Assembly (NCBI GenBank): GCA_022014175.1
Contig: JAKLLR010000007.1
Span: 1-43,480, forward strand
Source of the DNA: Gammaproteobacteria bacterium
GTDB taxonomy: Bacteria > Pseudomonadota > Gammaproteobacteria > Immundisolibacterales > JAKLLR01
Reading direction: 5' to 3'
Length of the DNA: 43,480 nucleotides
The notes beneath the pieces were generated by a model. It saw nothing but the letters and a program-made list of their open reading frames with translations, searched no databases and was not told the origin of the DNA. A program made the translations under genes and the position numbers. Numbering within the stretch: position 1 is the stretch's first letter; every line of letters starts with the position of its first letter. This document shows positions 1-9,657 of the stretch, piece after piece.

Positions 1-2765
1 TAGCTCTCCCAGACGTAGACGATGACCTGCTTAGGCTGCACTTGCGGGCTGATTTTGGCCATCAGCTCACTGTCTGAGTAGTCATTCCAGAGCTTCACCA
101 TATCGCCGTTACTAATGCCCAGCTCCATGGCATCCCGGTCATTGATATGAATCACCGGTTGACCCCGATGCAAGCGCATCGTACTTTTCTGGGTCAGATG
201 CATGGAGTGCACACTGTGACGCGGATGCCCACCCGTGATCTGGAATGGATGATCGCCGCCGATCTTCGGCGTCGGTTTGAACATGGGCATATGCTCACCT
301 GCCTCAATATACCAGGGGTGATCCAGATAGAACTGGGCCCGACGGGTATAGGTGGGGTACGGCAGCTTCTTGGTCAAATGCCACTTCAAGCTATAGAACG
401 GTTTATCAGGGCTATGCTCGTTCGCCACGATGTGTTTCATGAAACCCTGACCGAAACTCTGCACCGGGAAGTGACCAAGCTCTTTGGCTTTCTCGTAAGT
501 GAGATCTGGCGGCATGCCGCCGGTGGCCACACCAATAGCAACCATCTCCTTCACACAATCTGAATGGGTTTTCAGGTGGCCGTTCATCGTAAAGCGGTCA
601 TTTAGCCCTGCCCACTGACGTTGCTGACCAAAGAAATCACCATATTCCGTGTACCCCTTAGACGCGGCAACCTCTTCAAGTTTCTGGGTGAGTGCATCCC
701 AGATCTCCCACTCCGGTAGCGCCTCACCCTGGGGTTTGGCAGCCTGCTCAATCAAGGCGTATCGGGGCATCTGGCTAGCGGCGTAGGGCATATCCTCCTT
801 CTCGTAATACCAGGCCGCTGGCAACACGATGTCCGCAAACATGGCCGAGCTGGACATCCGCACTTCTACCGCCCAGATCATCTTCAGTTTGGGGAATAGC
901 TCCTGGGGATATTTAATCGCCCCACCCCGAATCCGACGCAACGGATTATGGGAGATCAACAACAGTACATCAGGGGTCAGGTCCGGCGAAGGCCGGATCT
1001 GGTCGGGCGTCCACCAGCCCTCTTTAATCGCCTCTTCCATATAGGCGCTAAAGCTCTGTTTCTGTTCCGGATCCTGCCAGGCGTCGTTGTCGTAGAGCTC
1101 TTTGAAGCCACAGTGGTTATAGAGCCAGAACACCGGCGGCACCATGCCGAGCATTTTGGTCATGCCCTGCACGGCCCGAACACTAATCAGCTCTTCAGTG
1201 ATCTCTGGATCTTCGGCCCGTAGCTGCTCGGCAAGCTGATGCTCCATCTGGCCGAACATCTCCAGACCACCCTCGGCTACAGGCTTTTGCAATATAGTCA
1301 GCAACTCTACGTGCTCAATCGGCAGCGCCCAGCCATTCCAGCCGGTGCCAGGTTTGCCCCAGTTACCGGTCAGCCCCATGGCCATAAGCAGGGAACGCTC
1401 CTGCAGATCACCGTGGTAGTTCTTGGCTGAATTTAAACCGATGTAGGAGCAGACCACTTTGGTGGCGACCTTACGGGCAATCTCTTCGATCAAGCCCGGA
1501 TGCACGCCGCACATCTCGCCGGCTTTTTCTGGGGTGTAATCCAGCAGACGACGTTTGAGTTGCTCAAATGAGGGCTCCACGGTGACGGTTTCACCACTAG
1601 CCAGAGTCACCTCGAATGAGCCTTCCAGGGCCTGCTCGCCATCAAAGGCCAGGGTGGCACGGGGCGCAGGGACCACTGCCCCGGCTTTAGTGTCGTAGAA
1701 AAACAGCTGATCTTCACGCCCCTCACCCAGATATTCGTCAGCCCGCAGGAAGCGGCCGTTGTCCTTGCGAACCAGCATGGCCATGTCGGTCTGCTCGCGC
1801 ATGAACGCTTCGTCGTAACTCCTCTCTGCCACGATCACATTACAGACCCCGAGCCAGAAAGCCGCATCCGTACCGACTTTAAGGGGCACATGGATATCCG
1901 CTGCAACCGCAGAAGGGTTGTAATCAGGCGACAGCCAGATCACCTCCTTACCCGCGTACCGCGCTTCAACAATGAAGTGATACACCGGTGTCATGGTGTA
2001 GGACCAGTTGGTATGGGTCATGATGAGCACATCGGCGTCCATCATGTTGTCGCAGGAGTAGCCGGTGTGCATCTTGCCGATGGTGTCGAACATACCCTTG
2101 TAGAAATCGCCGATCTCGACGTTCAGATCGGGACAGGGTGAACCCAGCAGCGCAGTCATCCGGTGGACCCCGGCCCAGGCTACGCCACCAATGTGCATAT
2201 GGGGCGCATCGAGGACAAAACCGTCCGATCCTTTCTCTGCAAAACTGTCGACGATGCTTTCGGCCACTGCGGTCAGGGCTTCATCCCAGCTGATACGCTC
2301 CCATTTGCCCTCGCCCCGCTCACCAACTCTGCGCAGCGGATATTTGACTCGCTCTTCACCGTAGATGTTATTGCTGAACGAGCAACCCTTCTGGCAACCC
2401 AGTGGGTTGTAATCTGGATAGTTTTCGTTTGAGGCATCCGCTCTGGCAACCTGTTCCTCACGCCAGATAATGCCGTCTTTTACATAGACCCGGAAGGCGC
2501 AACTACCGGGCATACAGGCGTTGGAGTGGGACCCCCAGGTCACCGCATCCCAGCTCCAGAGATCCCGATAAACGCTCTCGGAATTCTGATAATCCACCGT
2601 TGTAGCAGCTGCAAAAACATCGCCGACAAAACTACTGGAGAGGGTTCCACCAAGACCAGCCAGCGACAGACTCAGGCCACCAGCTCCGCTGACCTGAAGA
2701 AATTCACGACGAGACAGGCCCGCGGCCATCTCTCCAGCGGTAATTTCGTTCTGCTTATCCATCAT
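1..2765 (-). CDS. Type II DMSO-reductase-family molybdopterin oxidoreductase, catalytic subunit (3' end cut by window)
   Basis: 921 codons are visible and the frame is still open at base 1; the ORF track misses it because the stop lies outside. The start is the first of two adjacent ATGs, with GGAG 8 nt upstream. Residues 18-24 (SRREFLQ), followed by a Gly/Leu-rich stretch and an Ala cluster near 52-54, form a Tat signal, so the enzyme should act in the periplasm. H80-x3-C84-x4-C89-x34-C124 fits the FS0 [4Fe-4S] site of the NarG/EbdA/SerA/ClrA class. Residues around 253-272 (TPVYHF, EARYAG) align without gaps to the NarG segment that carries the molybdenum-ligand Asp, but Val261 stands at that position. 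Substrate is unknown. An adjacent SDR favours an ethylbenzene-dehydrogenase-like hydroxylase, but selenate, chlorate or other type II activities are not excluded. Beta and gamma subunits would lie beyond the window. Confidence 0.88.
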   Translation of the reverse strand, partial: MMDKQNEITAGEMAAGLSRREFLQVSGAGGLSLSLAGLGGTLSSSFVGDVFAAATTVDYQNSESVYRDLWSWDAVTWGSHSNACMPGSCAFRVYVKDGIIWREEQVARADASNENYPDYNPLGCQKGCSFSNNIYGEERVKYPLRRVGERGEGKWERISWDEALTAVAESIVDSFAEKGSDGFVLDAPHMHIGGVAWAGVHRMTALLGSPCPDLNVEIGDFYKGMFDTIGKMHTGYSCDNMMDADVLIMTHTNWSYTMTPVYHFIVEARYAGKEVIWLSPDYNPSAVAADIHVPLKVGTDAAFWLGVCNVIVAERSYDEAFMREQTDMAMLVRKDNGRFLRADEYLGEGREDQLFFYDTKAGAVVPAPRATLAFDGEQALEGSFEVTLASGETVTVEPSFEQLKRRLLDYTPEKAGEMCGVHPGLIEEIARKVATKVVCSYIGLNSAKNYHGDLQERSLLMAMGLTGNWGKPGTGWNGWALPIEHVELLTILQKPVAEGGLEMFGQMEHQLAEQLRAEDPEITEELISVRAVQGMTKMLGMVPPVFWLYNHCGFKELYDNDAWQDPEQKQSFSAYMEEAIKEGWWTPDQIRPSPDLTPDVLLLISHNPLRRIRGGAIKYPQELFPKLKMIWAVEVRMSSSAMFADIVLPAAWYYEKEDMPYAASQMPRYALIEQAAKPQGEALPEWEIWDALTQKLEEVAASKGYTEYGDFFGQQRQWAGLNDRFTMNGHLKTHSDCVKEMVAIGVATGGMPPDLTYEKAKELGHFPVQSFGQGFMKHIVANEHSPDKPFYSLKWHLTKKLPYPTYTRRAQFYLDHPWYIEAGEHMPMFKPTPKIGGDHPFQITGGHPRHSVHSMHLTQKSTMRLHRGQPVIHINDRDAMELGISNGDMVKLWNDYSDSELMAKISPQVQPKQVIVYVWES

Positions 2766-2837
2766 TTTGTACTCTCCAGGTCCATGCTTGTCGTCAATTT
2801 GCCAATCACCAAATGACCCAGTTAACTCGAACTAAGC

Positions 2838-3590
2838 TTAACCGCCGGTACGCACCAAACCACCATCAACCGCGATGGACTGGCCGGTAATCCAGCCCGC
2901 ATCCTCAGACAGGAAAAAGGTCAGGGCAGCTGACAGATCCTCTGGCAGCCCGACCCGTTTGATGGCCTGCATCGCAACACACTGCTGGGTCACAGTTTCG
3001 ATATCAATCCCCGGTAGATCGTGGGGAAAGAGCCCTACCATGATGGTATTCACAGTGACATTATCTGAACCCACTTCGCTGGCCAGGGCCCGACTAAAAC
3101 CTACAGCCCCGGATTTAGCGGAGACATAATGCAAAAAATTCGGGAACCCAAGCACCACCGTGCCCGAAGAGATATTAATAATACGACCATAACTCTGTGC
3201 TTTCATGGTGGGGAAAACAGCAGAACAACAGAGAAACATGCTGGTCAGATCAACATCAATATTGCGCCGCCACTCTTCGGTGCTGATGTCGGTCCAGGGT
3301 TTCTGGATACCGTTAACAATTGCAGCATTGTTGAGCAGGGCATCGATCCGCCCATATTCGCTGAGGGTGGCATCAACCATACCCTGTACGGAGTCTTCAT
3401 CAGACACATCCGTGATGACAGAAATCGCCTTGCCACCCGCCGCCTTGATCTCTTCAACCACAGAGGAGCCATCAGCTAAATCGGCAACCACTACCGCGGC
3501 GCCCTCTGAGGCCAGATGCAGTGCATGAGAGCGGCCCAAATAACCTGCCCCACCCGTCACAATCGCGACCCGTTTGTCCATTCGCCCCAT
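2838..3590 (-). CDS. Short-chain dehydrogenase/reductase (SDR), NAD(P)-dependent
   Basis: 250 residues, the usual length of a classical SDR. The TGGAGYLG nucleotide-binding loop lies near residues 12-19, NNAA near 87-90, a catalytic Ser in the INISSG strand, and Tyr-x3-Lys (YVSAK) near 155-159. The C-terminal ITGQSIAVDGG is typical of the family. The ATG at 3590 has GAGGGG about 7 nt upstream. The gene ends 72 bp before the molybdoenzyme start on the same strand, so the two are probably cotranscribed. In Aromatoleum, ethylbenzene dehydrogenase is encoded next to an SDR, (S)-1-phenylethanol dehydrogenase. By analogy this protein may oxidise the alcohol made by the neighbouring enzyme. That is inference; SDR sequence alone does not define the substrate. 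Confidence 0.88.
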   Translation of the reverse strand: MGRMDKRVAIVTGGAGYLGRSHALHLASEGAAVVVADLADGSSVVEEIKAAGGKAISVITDVSDEDSVQGMVDATLSEYGRIDALLNNAAIVNGIQKPWTDISTEEWRRNIDVDLTSMFLCCSAVFPTMKAQSYGRIINISSGTVVLGFPNFLHYVSAKSGAVGFSRALASEVGSDNVTVNTIMVGLFPHDLPGIDIETVTQQCVAMQAIKRVGLPEDLSAALTFFLSEDAGWITGQSIAVDGGLVRTGG

Positions 3591-3702
3591 GCTGATCCCC
3601 CTCTCAATGAGCTGACAATTTGTTGTTTGGTTTGGCCGTTCAAAGTACCTGCCCCGCTAGTCGGATGCAAGCGGCCCAGCCACCTGCCGACGGTGACCAG
3701 CC

Positions 3703-3726
3703 GGCCCTTTCAGACAGAAAAGGGCC
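3703..3726. repeat. 8-bp stem hairpin in the SDR/FNT intergenic region
   Basis: GGCCCTTT and AAAGGGCC form a perfect 8-bp stem around an 8-nt loop, in the 255 bp between the SDR start and the FNT stop. There is no clear T-run after it on the minus strand, so it is only a possible weak terminator or processing site for the FNT message. A second short stem (AGTGC-TTT-GCACT) lies near 3775-3790. No gene is supported here. Confidence 0.4.
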
Positions 3727-3845
3727 AGCGCGACAGCTGGATTTTTGGGATCACCAACCCGCCTGATCGTCCGTAGTGCTTTGCACTGCTCGATGACAGG
3801 TAATACATCCAGAACCCCGCAGTGATCGCGGCCACAGTTCGCCGG

Positions 3846-4658
3846 TTAGCGGCGAAGATAGACCAGGTAATAGACCAGGGCCACAAGGCCGCCGCCACCC
3901 GCAACGTTGCCCAGAGTAACCGCCAGCAAATTTGCCAGGAATCCACCGAGGTCCAGGCCTGGCACCTGGGCGTCTAACCCACCAGAGAGCAGCCAACCGA
4001 TCGGAATCAGATACATATTGGCAACACTGTGCTCGAAGCCCAGGGCCACAAAAGCAGCGATCGGAAACAAAATGGCCAGAATTTTGTCGCCCACGCTGTG
4101 AGCGGCGAAACAGAGCCAGACCGCCAGGCAGACCAGCACGTTACAAAGCACCCCGCGACAAAATGCCTCGGTCAACGGCAACCCGACTTTGCCTGCCGCA
4201 ATTGCTATTGCAGTCTCGGCCACAGCACCATCGGCCAGCCCGGCCGCGCCGGACCAAAAATAGAGCAACGCCGTGGCGACAGATCCAGCCAGATTGCCCA
4301 GGTAAACCAGCCCCCAGTTACGCAGTAGCGCGCGGTGACCAACCTGCTTGTCCGCCCAGGCCATAACAATCAGATTATTGCCGGTAAAGAGTTCAGCCCC
4401 CGCAACAACGACAAGCACCAGCCCCAGACTGAAAGCGAGGCCGCCCAACCAGCGATGAAGCCCAAAAGAGACCCCTCCGGCGCCGGTCATCACCAGCGTA
4501 TAGAGCATGGCCCCAAAGGCGATAAAAGCACCCGCCAGCACCGCCAGAACCAAAGTCTGTAACGCCGGCATACCCACCTTGTTTACACCCACCGCCTCAA
4601 CCCGCCGGGCAACTTCAGCCGGGGTGTAGGCGTCCAGGTCAAAATGCGATTTATCCAA
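3846..4658 (-). CDS. Formate/nitrite transporter (FNT/FocA-NirC family) channel
   Basis: 270 residues with about six hydrophobic helices. Family signatures are present: AGAFIAFG in the first helix, AELFTGNN before the mid-membrane break, LCNVLVCLAVW, and GFEHSVANMY with the conserved pore histidine. FNT proteins move small monovalent anions such as formate, nitrite or hydrosulfide across the inner membrane. The specificity cannot be read from the sequence. The chosen start is a TTG at 4658, preceded by GGGGGATCTC, which provides a ribosome-binding site; the N-terminus (FDLDAYTPAEVARRVE) matches the FocA-type amphipathic opening. The gene lies upstream of the SDR/molybdoenzyme pair on the same strand. 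It may supply or remove an anion linked to anaerobic respiration. Confidence 0.9.
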   Translation of the reverse strand: MDKSHFDLDAYTPAEVARRVEAVGVNKVGMPALQTLVLAVLAGAFIAFGAMLYTLVMTGAGGVSFGLHRWLGGLAFSLGLVLVVVAGAELFTGNNLIVMAWADKQVGHRALLRNWGLVYLGNLAGSVATALLYFWSGAAGLADGAVAETAIAIAAGKVGLPLTEAFCRGVLCNVLVCLAVWLCFAAHSVGDKILAILFPIAAFVALGFEHSVANMYLIPIGWLLSGGLDAQVPGLDLGGFLANLLAVTLGNVAGGGGLVALVYYLVYLRR

Positions 4659-4730
4659 GAGATCCCCCCTCTTTGTCAGGTCTCGCCATCGTAGAACAGA
4701 TTAAACCCAACAACCGGGGCGAGATCAGGT

Positions 4731-5447
4731 TCAGGGCGACCAGTAGACCTCCACTGGCGGGTGGCGAAGCACTGCTCGCACTGGCAGGTCAGTCTCCGGG
4801 CCGTTCCCCATCGCCTGAACAAACTGCTGCCATTTATCGTCGCCGGTGAAGTGCAACAGGCGCTCTCTGCTATCCAGCAACGCTGACAGATTCAGGCTGA
4901 CACGGGCATGGGGGGCATAGGCAGGCGGCGTGATTTGAATCACAGCGGGGGCACGAGCCAGATCGAGGGCCAACGGCAATTCCGGCGCCTCGGGAAACAG
5001 GGATGCGGTATGACCATCACCCCCCATGCCCAGCAGCACCAGATCATAGGGCCGTGGCACCGTCAACAGGGCCGGCACCGTCGGGCCGATGGCGTCAGCC
5101 TGACTCACCCCGGCCCGGTATAATCCGATAAACCGGGCGGCGGCAGCCGACCCCCGGAGCAGGTGGGTCCTCACCAGCGCCTCATTGCTGTCCTCATGAT
5201 CCAGCGGGACCCAGCGCTCATCCGCCAGGCTCACCACAATCCGGGACCAGGGCAACGGCAGCTCATGCAGGCGGGCAAACAGGGGCAAAGGCGTACGGCC
5301 TCCTGAAACAATCAGACTGGCCTGACCCCGGGCATCAACCGCGGCCTGCAACGAACCCTGGATGTGATCGGTCAGCGCCGATAGCAGCGTCTCGCTATCG
5401 TCATAGCGATGCAGATCTGGCAAAACCCTGGAATCAGCCCTCTTCAT
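4731..5447 (-). CDS. pgl: 6-phosphogluconolactonase (DevB/Pgl type)
   Basis: 238 residues from the ATG at 5447. The ORF track extends it to 297, but that upstream part lies inside zwf and reads like out-of-frame sequence. Family motifs are VSGGRTPLPLF near the N-terminus, VSLADERWVPLDHEDSNE, and LLGMGGDGHTASLFP in the middle. The enzyme hydrolyses 6-phosphogluconolactone to 6-phosphogluconate in the cytoplasm, the second step after Zwf. The gene overlaps the zwf stop by 14 bp, which suggests translational coupling. An upstream in-frame ATG at 5462 is a possible alternative start, because the ribosome-binding site of the chosen one is weak. Confidence 0.93.
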   Translation of the reverse strand: MKRADSRVLPDLHRYDDSETLLSALTDHIQGSLQAAVDARGQASLIVSGGRTPLPLFARLHELPLPWSRIVVSLADERWVPLDHEDSNEALVRTHLLRGSAAAARFIGLYRAGVSQADAIGPTVPALLTVPRPYDLVLLGMGGDGHTASLFPEAPELPLALDLARAPAVIQITPPAYAPHARVSLNLSALLDSRERLLHFTGDDKWQQFVQAMGNGPETDLPVRAVLRHPPVEVYWSP

Positions 5448-6966
5448 GCCAGGTAAATCCATCCCGTTCGACCAGTGCGATTGACGAGGTCGGCCCCCAG
5501 GTTCCGGCATTGTAGGATTTTGGCGAATCCGAGCGTGCGGTCCAGGCGGCCATGATTGGCTCCACCCAGGCCCAGGCCGCCTCCAGCTCATCCCGCCGCA
5601 TAAACAGGGTTGGCCGTCCCACAATCACATCAATCAGCAACCGCTCATACGCGCCTGGCAACCGCCCCTGAAAGGTCTGGGCGAAGTCGAGATTCAGGTG
5701 CACCGGCTTCAGCTGCATCCCCGGCCCCGGTGCCTTGGCCATCATATCCAGCTTCACCCCCTCCTCTGGCTGCAACCTCAGCACCAGACGATTGTCCGCC
5801 AGGCCGCCGGAGCCCTCCTGAAAAATCGAGTGGGGCACCGGTTTGAAGTTCAGCACGATCTCGGAAGTCCGGGACTGCAGGCGTTTGCCAGTGCGTAGAT
5901 AAAAGGGCACACCGCCCCAGCGCCAGTTATCGATAAACAGTTTCAGGGCCACAAAGGTTTCGGTACCGCGGGCCGGGGCGATGCCAGGCTCCTCCAGGTA
6001 ACCGGGAACCGGCTGGCCGTTGATCGCACCGGCGCGGTACTGACCCCGTACTGTGTGGGTCACCACCGACTCTCCCGCCAGAGGCCTGAGCGCCCTCAGC
6101 ACCTTCAGTTTTTCATCCCGCACCGCGTCCGGAGTCAGACTGGTCGGGGGCTCCATCGCCACCAGACACAACAGTTGCAACAGGTGATTCTGGACCATAT
6201 CCCGCAGGGCACCGGCCCGATCATAGTAGTCACCACGCCCCTCCACCCCCACCTGCTCAGCCACCGTAATCTGCACATGATCAATCAGACCGGAACGCCA
6301 GAGCGGCTCGAACATGGCGTTGCCAAAACGCAGGACCAACAGATTTTGTACGGTCTCCTTACCCAGATAGTGATCGATCCGGTAGACCTGATACTCTTCA
6401 AATACCTCACCGACCCGGTCGTTAATTTCACAGGATGACGCCAGATCGTGGCCCAGCGGTTTTTCCAGCACAACCCGGGCCATGGCATTCACCAGGCCCA
6501 CGCCATGGAGATTGTGGCAAATCACCCCGAACAGCAGCGGCGAGGTGGCGAGATAGAAGACCCGGGTCCGGTGCTCCGGAACCCCTTCGAAACAGTCCAC
6601 CAACGGGCGATAGCTCTCGGCTTCGCCGGCGTCCAGATGAACGTACTGAAAACGGCGGGCAAAACCCTGCCATTGATGATCGTCAAAATCCTCCGGAGCA
6701 ATGTGGGTGCGGCAGGCCTGCTCCACCATCTGCAGATAGCCGGCCCGGTCGATCTGCTGCCGGGCGACCCCGATGATTCGGCCTGCATCCGGCAGCTGTC
6801 CTTCGGCATGGCGATAGTAGAGCGCCGGCAGCAGTTTGCGCAGAGCCAGATCCCCGGTCCCGCCGAACACCACCATATCGAAATCGCAAACTGGACTGGC
6901 CAACACTGTTCTCCCAGCTATAGTGTGGTTGTAACCGGCTGGGGTAGGATGCAGCTTTCGTTCCAT
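5434..6966 (-). CDS. zwf: Glucose-6-phosphate 1-dehydrogenase
   Basis: 510 residues, close to the ~490 of the bacterial family. The Rossmann loop [11 protein letters not shown] is at about 35-45. The substrate and catalytic signature RIDHYLGKE is at about 196-204, with its histidine. EKPLGHD is at about 168-174. The protein oxidises glucose 6-phosphate to the lactone, feeding the Entner-Doudoroff route completed by pgl, edd and eda next door. The ATG at 6966 has GAGG upstream. The first ~25 residues are longer than usual before the first beta strand, so a slightly later start cannot be ruled out. The gene is divergent from edd, with 68 bp between the two starts. Confidence 0.95.
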   Translation of the reverse strand: MERKLHPTPAGYNHTIAGRTVLASPVCDFDMVVFGGTGDLALRKLLPALYYRHAEGQLPDAGRIIGVARQQIDRAGYLQMVEQACRTHIAPEDFDDHQWQGFARRFQYVHLDAGEAESYRPLVDCFEGVPEHRTRVFYLATSPLLFGVICHNLHGVGLVNAMARVVLEKPLGHDLASSCEINDRVGEVFEEYQVYRIDHYLGKETVQNLLVLRFGNAMFEPLWRSGLIDHVQITVAEQVGVEGRGDYYDRAGALRDMVQNHLLQLLCLVAMEPPTSLTPDAVRDEKLKVLRALRPLAGESVVTHTVRGQYRAGAINGQPVPGYLEEPGIAPARGTETFVALKLFIDNWRWGGVPFYLRTGKRLQSRTSEIVLNFKPVPHSIFQEGSGGLADNRLVLRLQPEEGVKLDMMAKAPGPGMQLKPVHLNLDFAQTFQGRLPGAYERLLIDVIVGRPTLFMRRDELEAAWAWVEPIMAAWTARSDSPKSYNAGTWGPTSSIALVERDGFTWHEEG

Positions 6967-7034
6967 TGGTCAGGACCTCGCACCCTGATGGCACAAAATT
7001 TTCTTGTGAACCGGTAACAACCACAGTGAAACAC
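6967..7034. promoter_or_regulatory. Divergent zwf/edd promoter region with an imperfect dyad
   Basis: Only 68 bp separate the two divergent starts, so both promoters and any shared operator must lie here or inside the genes. The stretch TTGTGAACCGGTAACAA (about 7000-7016) is an imperfect inverted repeat with TTGT/ACAA ends. In many gammaproteobacteria HexR controls zwf and edd from dyads ending in TGTA/TACA. The match here is only partial, so assignment to HexR or another sugar regulator is a guess. Confidence 0.3.
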
Positions 7035-8906
7035 ATGTCACAACTCAACAACACGCTATTCGAAGTCACCCGCAGAATCAGCAGGCGCAGCCATCAGACC
7101 CGTCTCGACTACGTGGCTCGCTGCCAGGCCTGGGAGGCCAAAGGGCCGAACAGATCCCGCCTGGGCTGCACCAATTTGGCGCATGGGCTGGCTGCTGCCC
7201 CCGATGGAGACAAACGTCTGCTGGCCCGAAACAGTAGTGCCAACATCGCAATTGTCTCGGCCTATAACGATATGTTGTCGGCCCACCAGCCGCTGCAGAG
7301 CTATCCGGAGCTGATCAAGGCCGCAGTCCGGGCCGCTGGCGGCACCGCCCAGTTCGCCGGGGGTGTTCCCGCCATGTGCGATGGCGTGACCCAGGGGGCT
7401 GCCGGCATGGAACTCTCCCTGTTCAGCCGGGATGTGATCGCCCAGGCCACCGCCATTGCCCTGGCCCACGACATGTTTGATGGTGTGCTCTGTCTCGGGG
7501 TCTGCGACAAAATTGTGCCGGGGATGCTGATGGGGGCCTTGAGCTTTGGTCATCTGCCGGTGATTTTCGTACCCGCCGGGCCGATGCCGTCAGGCCTGCC
7601 AAACAGGGATAAAGCCCGGGTTCGGGAGCTCTTCGCCGATGGCAAAGTGGACAAATCGGACCTGCTAAAAGCCGAGTGCGCAGCCTATCACTCGCCGGGC
7701 ACCTGTACCTTTTACGGCACCGCCAACAGCAACCAGATGCTGATGGAGATCATGGGTTTACATCTGCCCGGGACTGCGTTCGTGCAACCCGGAACCGCTC
7801 TGCGAGAGGCCCTGACCCGGGCTGCCGGGCGTCGCATCACCGAACTCTCCGCAGATGGACCGGAACCCAGCCCGCTCTATCGAATCCTCGACGAAAAAGC
7901 CCTGGTTAACGGCATCGTCGGACTGCTGGCAACCGGTGGCTCCACCAATCACACCATCCATCTGATTGCGATTGCCCGGATGGCGGGTATTCAGATCAAC
8001 TGGGACGACTTCGCTGAACTCTCGGCGGTGGTGCCTCAGCTGACCCGGGTCTACCCCAACGGCTCGGCGGACGTCAACCAGTTTCATACAGCCGGTGGTA
8101 TCGCGCTGGTGATCAGCGAACTACTGGATACAGGACTGCTGCACCCCGACACCACCACCGTCGCCGGGCAGGGGCTGGCCCATTACACCCGGACACCCGC
8201 CCTCGACTCGTCAGGCCAACTGAACTGGAGCGCGGGAGCAAGGGAGAGCGGGGACCCGGAGATTATCGCCAGCTGTGCAAAACCGTTTAGCCCACAGGGG
8301 GGGTTAGTGCTGCTACAGGGCAACCTTGGCCGTGCCATGATCAAAACCTCCGCCGTGGCCGAGCAGCACCGAGTGGTACGGGCCCCGGCCCGGGTCTTCC
8401 ACAGTCAGGCTGAACTGCAGGAGGCCTTTAATAACGGCGAATTGACCGAGGATATGGTCGCCGTGGTGACCCATCAGGGACCAAAAGCCAATGGCATGCC
8501 AGAGCTGCACAAGTTGACGCCACCCCTGGGCATTCTGCAAAACCGGGGACTCAACGTGGCACTGGTGACCGATGGCCGCATGTCCGGGGCCTCCGGCAAA
8601 GTGCCGGCAGCCATTCACATCACCCCGGAGTGCCTCGATGGCGGCCCATTGGCCAAAGTGAGGAACGGCGACATCATCCACCTGGACTGCAACCAGGGTT
8701 TATTGATGGCCAAAGTGGATGAGCCCGTCTGGCTGGAGCGGGGGGCCGCCAGCGTGGATCTCGGCGCTAATCAGGCCGGCTGCGGTCGCGAGCTGTTTGC
8801 CAGCATGCGACGCAACTCCACCTCCGCCGAAGAGGGCGCGTGCAGCCTGCTGGAGCCCCTGCCGCGAGTCACAGCGCTAGACGCACTGGAGGTGGACGGT
8901 GGCTAA
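7035..8906 (+). CDS. edd: Phosphogluconate dehydratase (Entner-Doudoroff)
   Basis: 623 residues from the ATG at 7035. The ORF track starts at a TTG 23 codons upstream, but family members begin near [11 protein letters not shown]. The IlvD/Edd fold is clear: [13 protein letters not shown] with a cluster cysteine, [13 protein letters not shown] with another, [14 protein letters not shown], and [14 protein letters not shown] near the C-terminus. The protein carries a [4Fe-4S] cluster and dehydrates 6-phosphogluconate to 2-keto-3-deoxy-6-phosphogluconate. The gene is divergent from zwf and convergent with eda, sharing four bases at the stop codons. All four enzymes of the pathway are therefore encoded within 5 kb. 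The ribosome-binding site is weak. Confidence 0.95.
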   Translation: MSQLNNTLFEVTRRISRRSHQTRLDYVARCQAWEAKGPNRSRLGCTNLAHGLAAAPDGDKRLLARNSSANIAIVSAYNDMLSAHQPLQSYPELIKAAVRAAGGTAQFAGGVPAMCDGVTQGAAGMELSLFSRDVIAQATAIALAHDMFDGVLCLGVCDKIVPGMLMGALSFGHLPVIFVPAGPMPSGLPNRDKARVRELFADGKVDKSDLLKAECAAYHSPGTCTFYGTANSNQMLMEIMGLHLPGTAFVQPGTALREALTRAAGRRITELSADGPEPSPLYRILDEKALVNGIVGLLATGGSTNHTIHLIAIARMAGIQINWDDFAELSAVVPQLTRVYPNGSADVNQFHTAGGIALVISELLDTGLLHPDTTTVAGQGLAHYTRTPALDSSGQLNWSAGARESGDPEIIASCAKPFSPQGGLVLLQGNLGRAMIKTSAVAEQHRVVRAPARVFHSQAELQEAFNNGELTEDMVAVVTHQGPKANGMPELHKLTPPLGILQNRGLNVALVTDGRMSGASGKVPAAIHITPECLDGGPLAKVRNGDIIHLDCNQGLLMAKVDEPVWLERGAASVDLGANQAGCGRELFASMRRNSTSAEEGACSLLEPLPRVTALDALEVDGG

Positions 8907-9532
8907 CTCTTGCCCCCAGCGGCAACCGCTGCTGCGGCCAGTGCCCGGATGCTCTCCCAGTCACCCCGTTCAAGCAGCCCTGGCGGCGCAACCCATGAGC
9001 CACCGACACAGATGACATTGGGCTGCGCCAGAAACTCCGCCAGATTATCCGGGCCGACGCCGCCGGTGGGGCAGAATTTCACATCCGGGAAGGGCCCGGC
9101 CAGGGCTTTCAGCATGCCGAGGCCGCCGGCCTGCGCGGCGGGAAACAGCTTGAGACAGTTGAATCCGGCGGCCCGGGCTGAAATCACCTCCGTCGGGGTC
9201 ATCACGCCAGGTAACAGTGGCACCGGTCCCGTCTGCGCCACTGCTGCTAAAGTTGGCGTCAGCCCTGGACTGACTGCAAAACTGACCCCCAGAGCGGTAA
9301 CCGCTTGGTAGGATTTCTCGTCCGTCACCGTCCCGGCGCCAACGCAGGCGGTGGGCACCGCCTCCAGTATCGCCGCCATCGCCTGCAGGGCAACGTCGGT
9401 CCTCAGGGTAATCTCCAGCACCGGCAAACCGCCCTCCACCAGCGCACGGGCCAGCGGTACTGCCTGCTCCAATCGGGTTATGGTCAGCACCGGAATCACC
9501 GGCGCCAGTCGCAACAAGGTTTCAAGATGCAA
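8903..9532 (-). CDS. eda: KDPG aldolase (2-dehydro-3-deoxyphosphogluconate aldolase)
   Basis: 209 residues, the normal size for the class I KDPG/KHG aldolases. Catalytic features are Glu40 and Arg44 in EITLRT, and the Schiff-base Lys128 in CLKLFPA. PTGGV near 155-159 binds phosphate. The enzyme cleaves KDPG to pyruvate and glyceraldehyde 3-phosphate, the last Entner-Doudoroff step. The start is a TTG at 9532. A GGGAG six bases upstream supports it, and no ATG fits before the conserved VIPVLTI strand. The eda stop TAG and the edd stop TAA overlap in the sequence CTAA. Confidence 0.95.
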   Translation of the reverse strand: MHLETLLRLAPVIPVLTITRLEQAVPLARALVEGGLPVLEITLRTDVALQAMAAILEAVPTACVGAGTVTDEKSYQAVTALGVSFAVSPGLTPTLAAVAQTGPVPLLPGVMTPTEVISARAAGFNCLKLFPAAQAGGLGMLKALAGPFPDVKFCPTGGVGPDNLAEFLAQPNVICVGGSWVAPPGLLERGDWESIRALAAAAVAAGGKS

Positions 9533-9657
9533 AACGGACTCCCGCTGATGGCAGTAAAAATTCGGCTCCCATTAGAACCCCATGGGACAAACCCAGCAAA
9601 CACCATGCCTGACCCATTGCCGACTTTGATTAAAGCAACCCATCACTGCCCCCATTA

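Noticed and set aside
147-2816. Ten or so plus-strand ORFs over the first 2.8 kb
   Set aside because: They lie opposite the long open molybdoenzyme frame, show no family resemblance and have no ribosome-binding sites; they are shadows.
3710-3996. Short ORFs in and around the SDR/FNT intergenic region
   Set aside because: They overlap the FNT 3' end or the hairpin in other frames and lack initiation signals.
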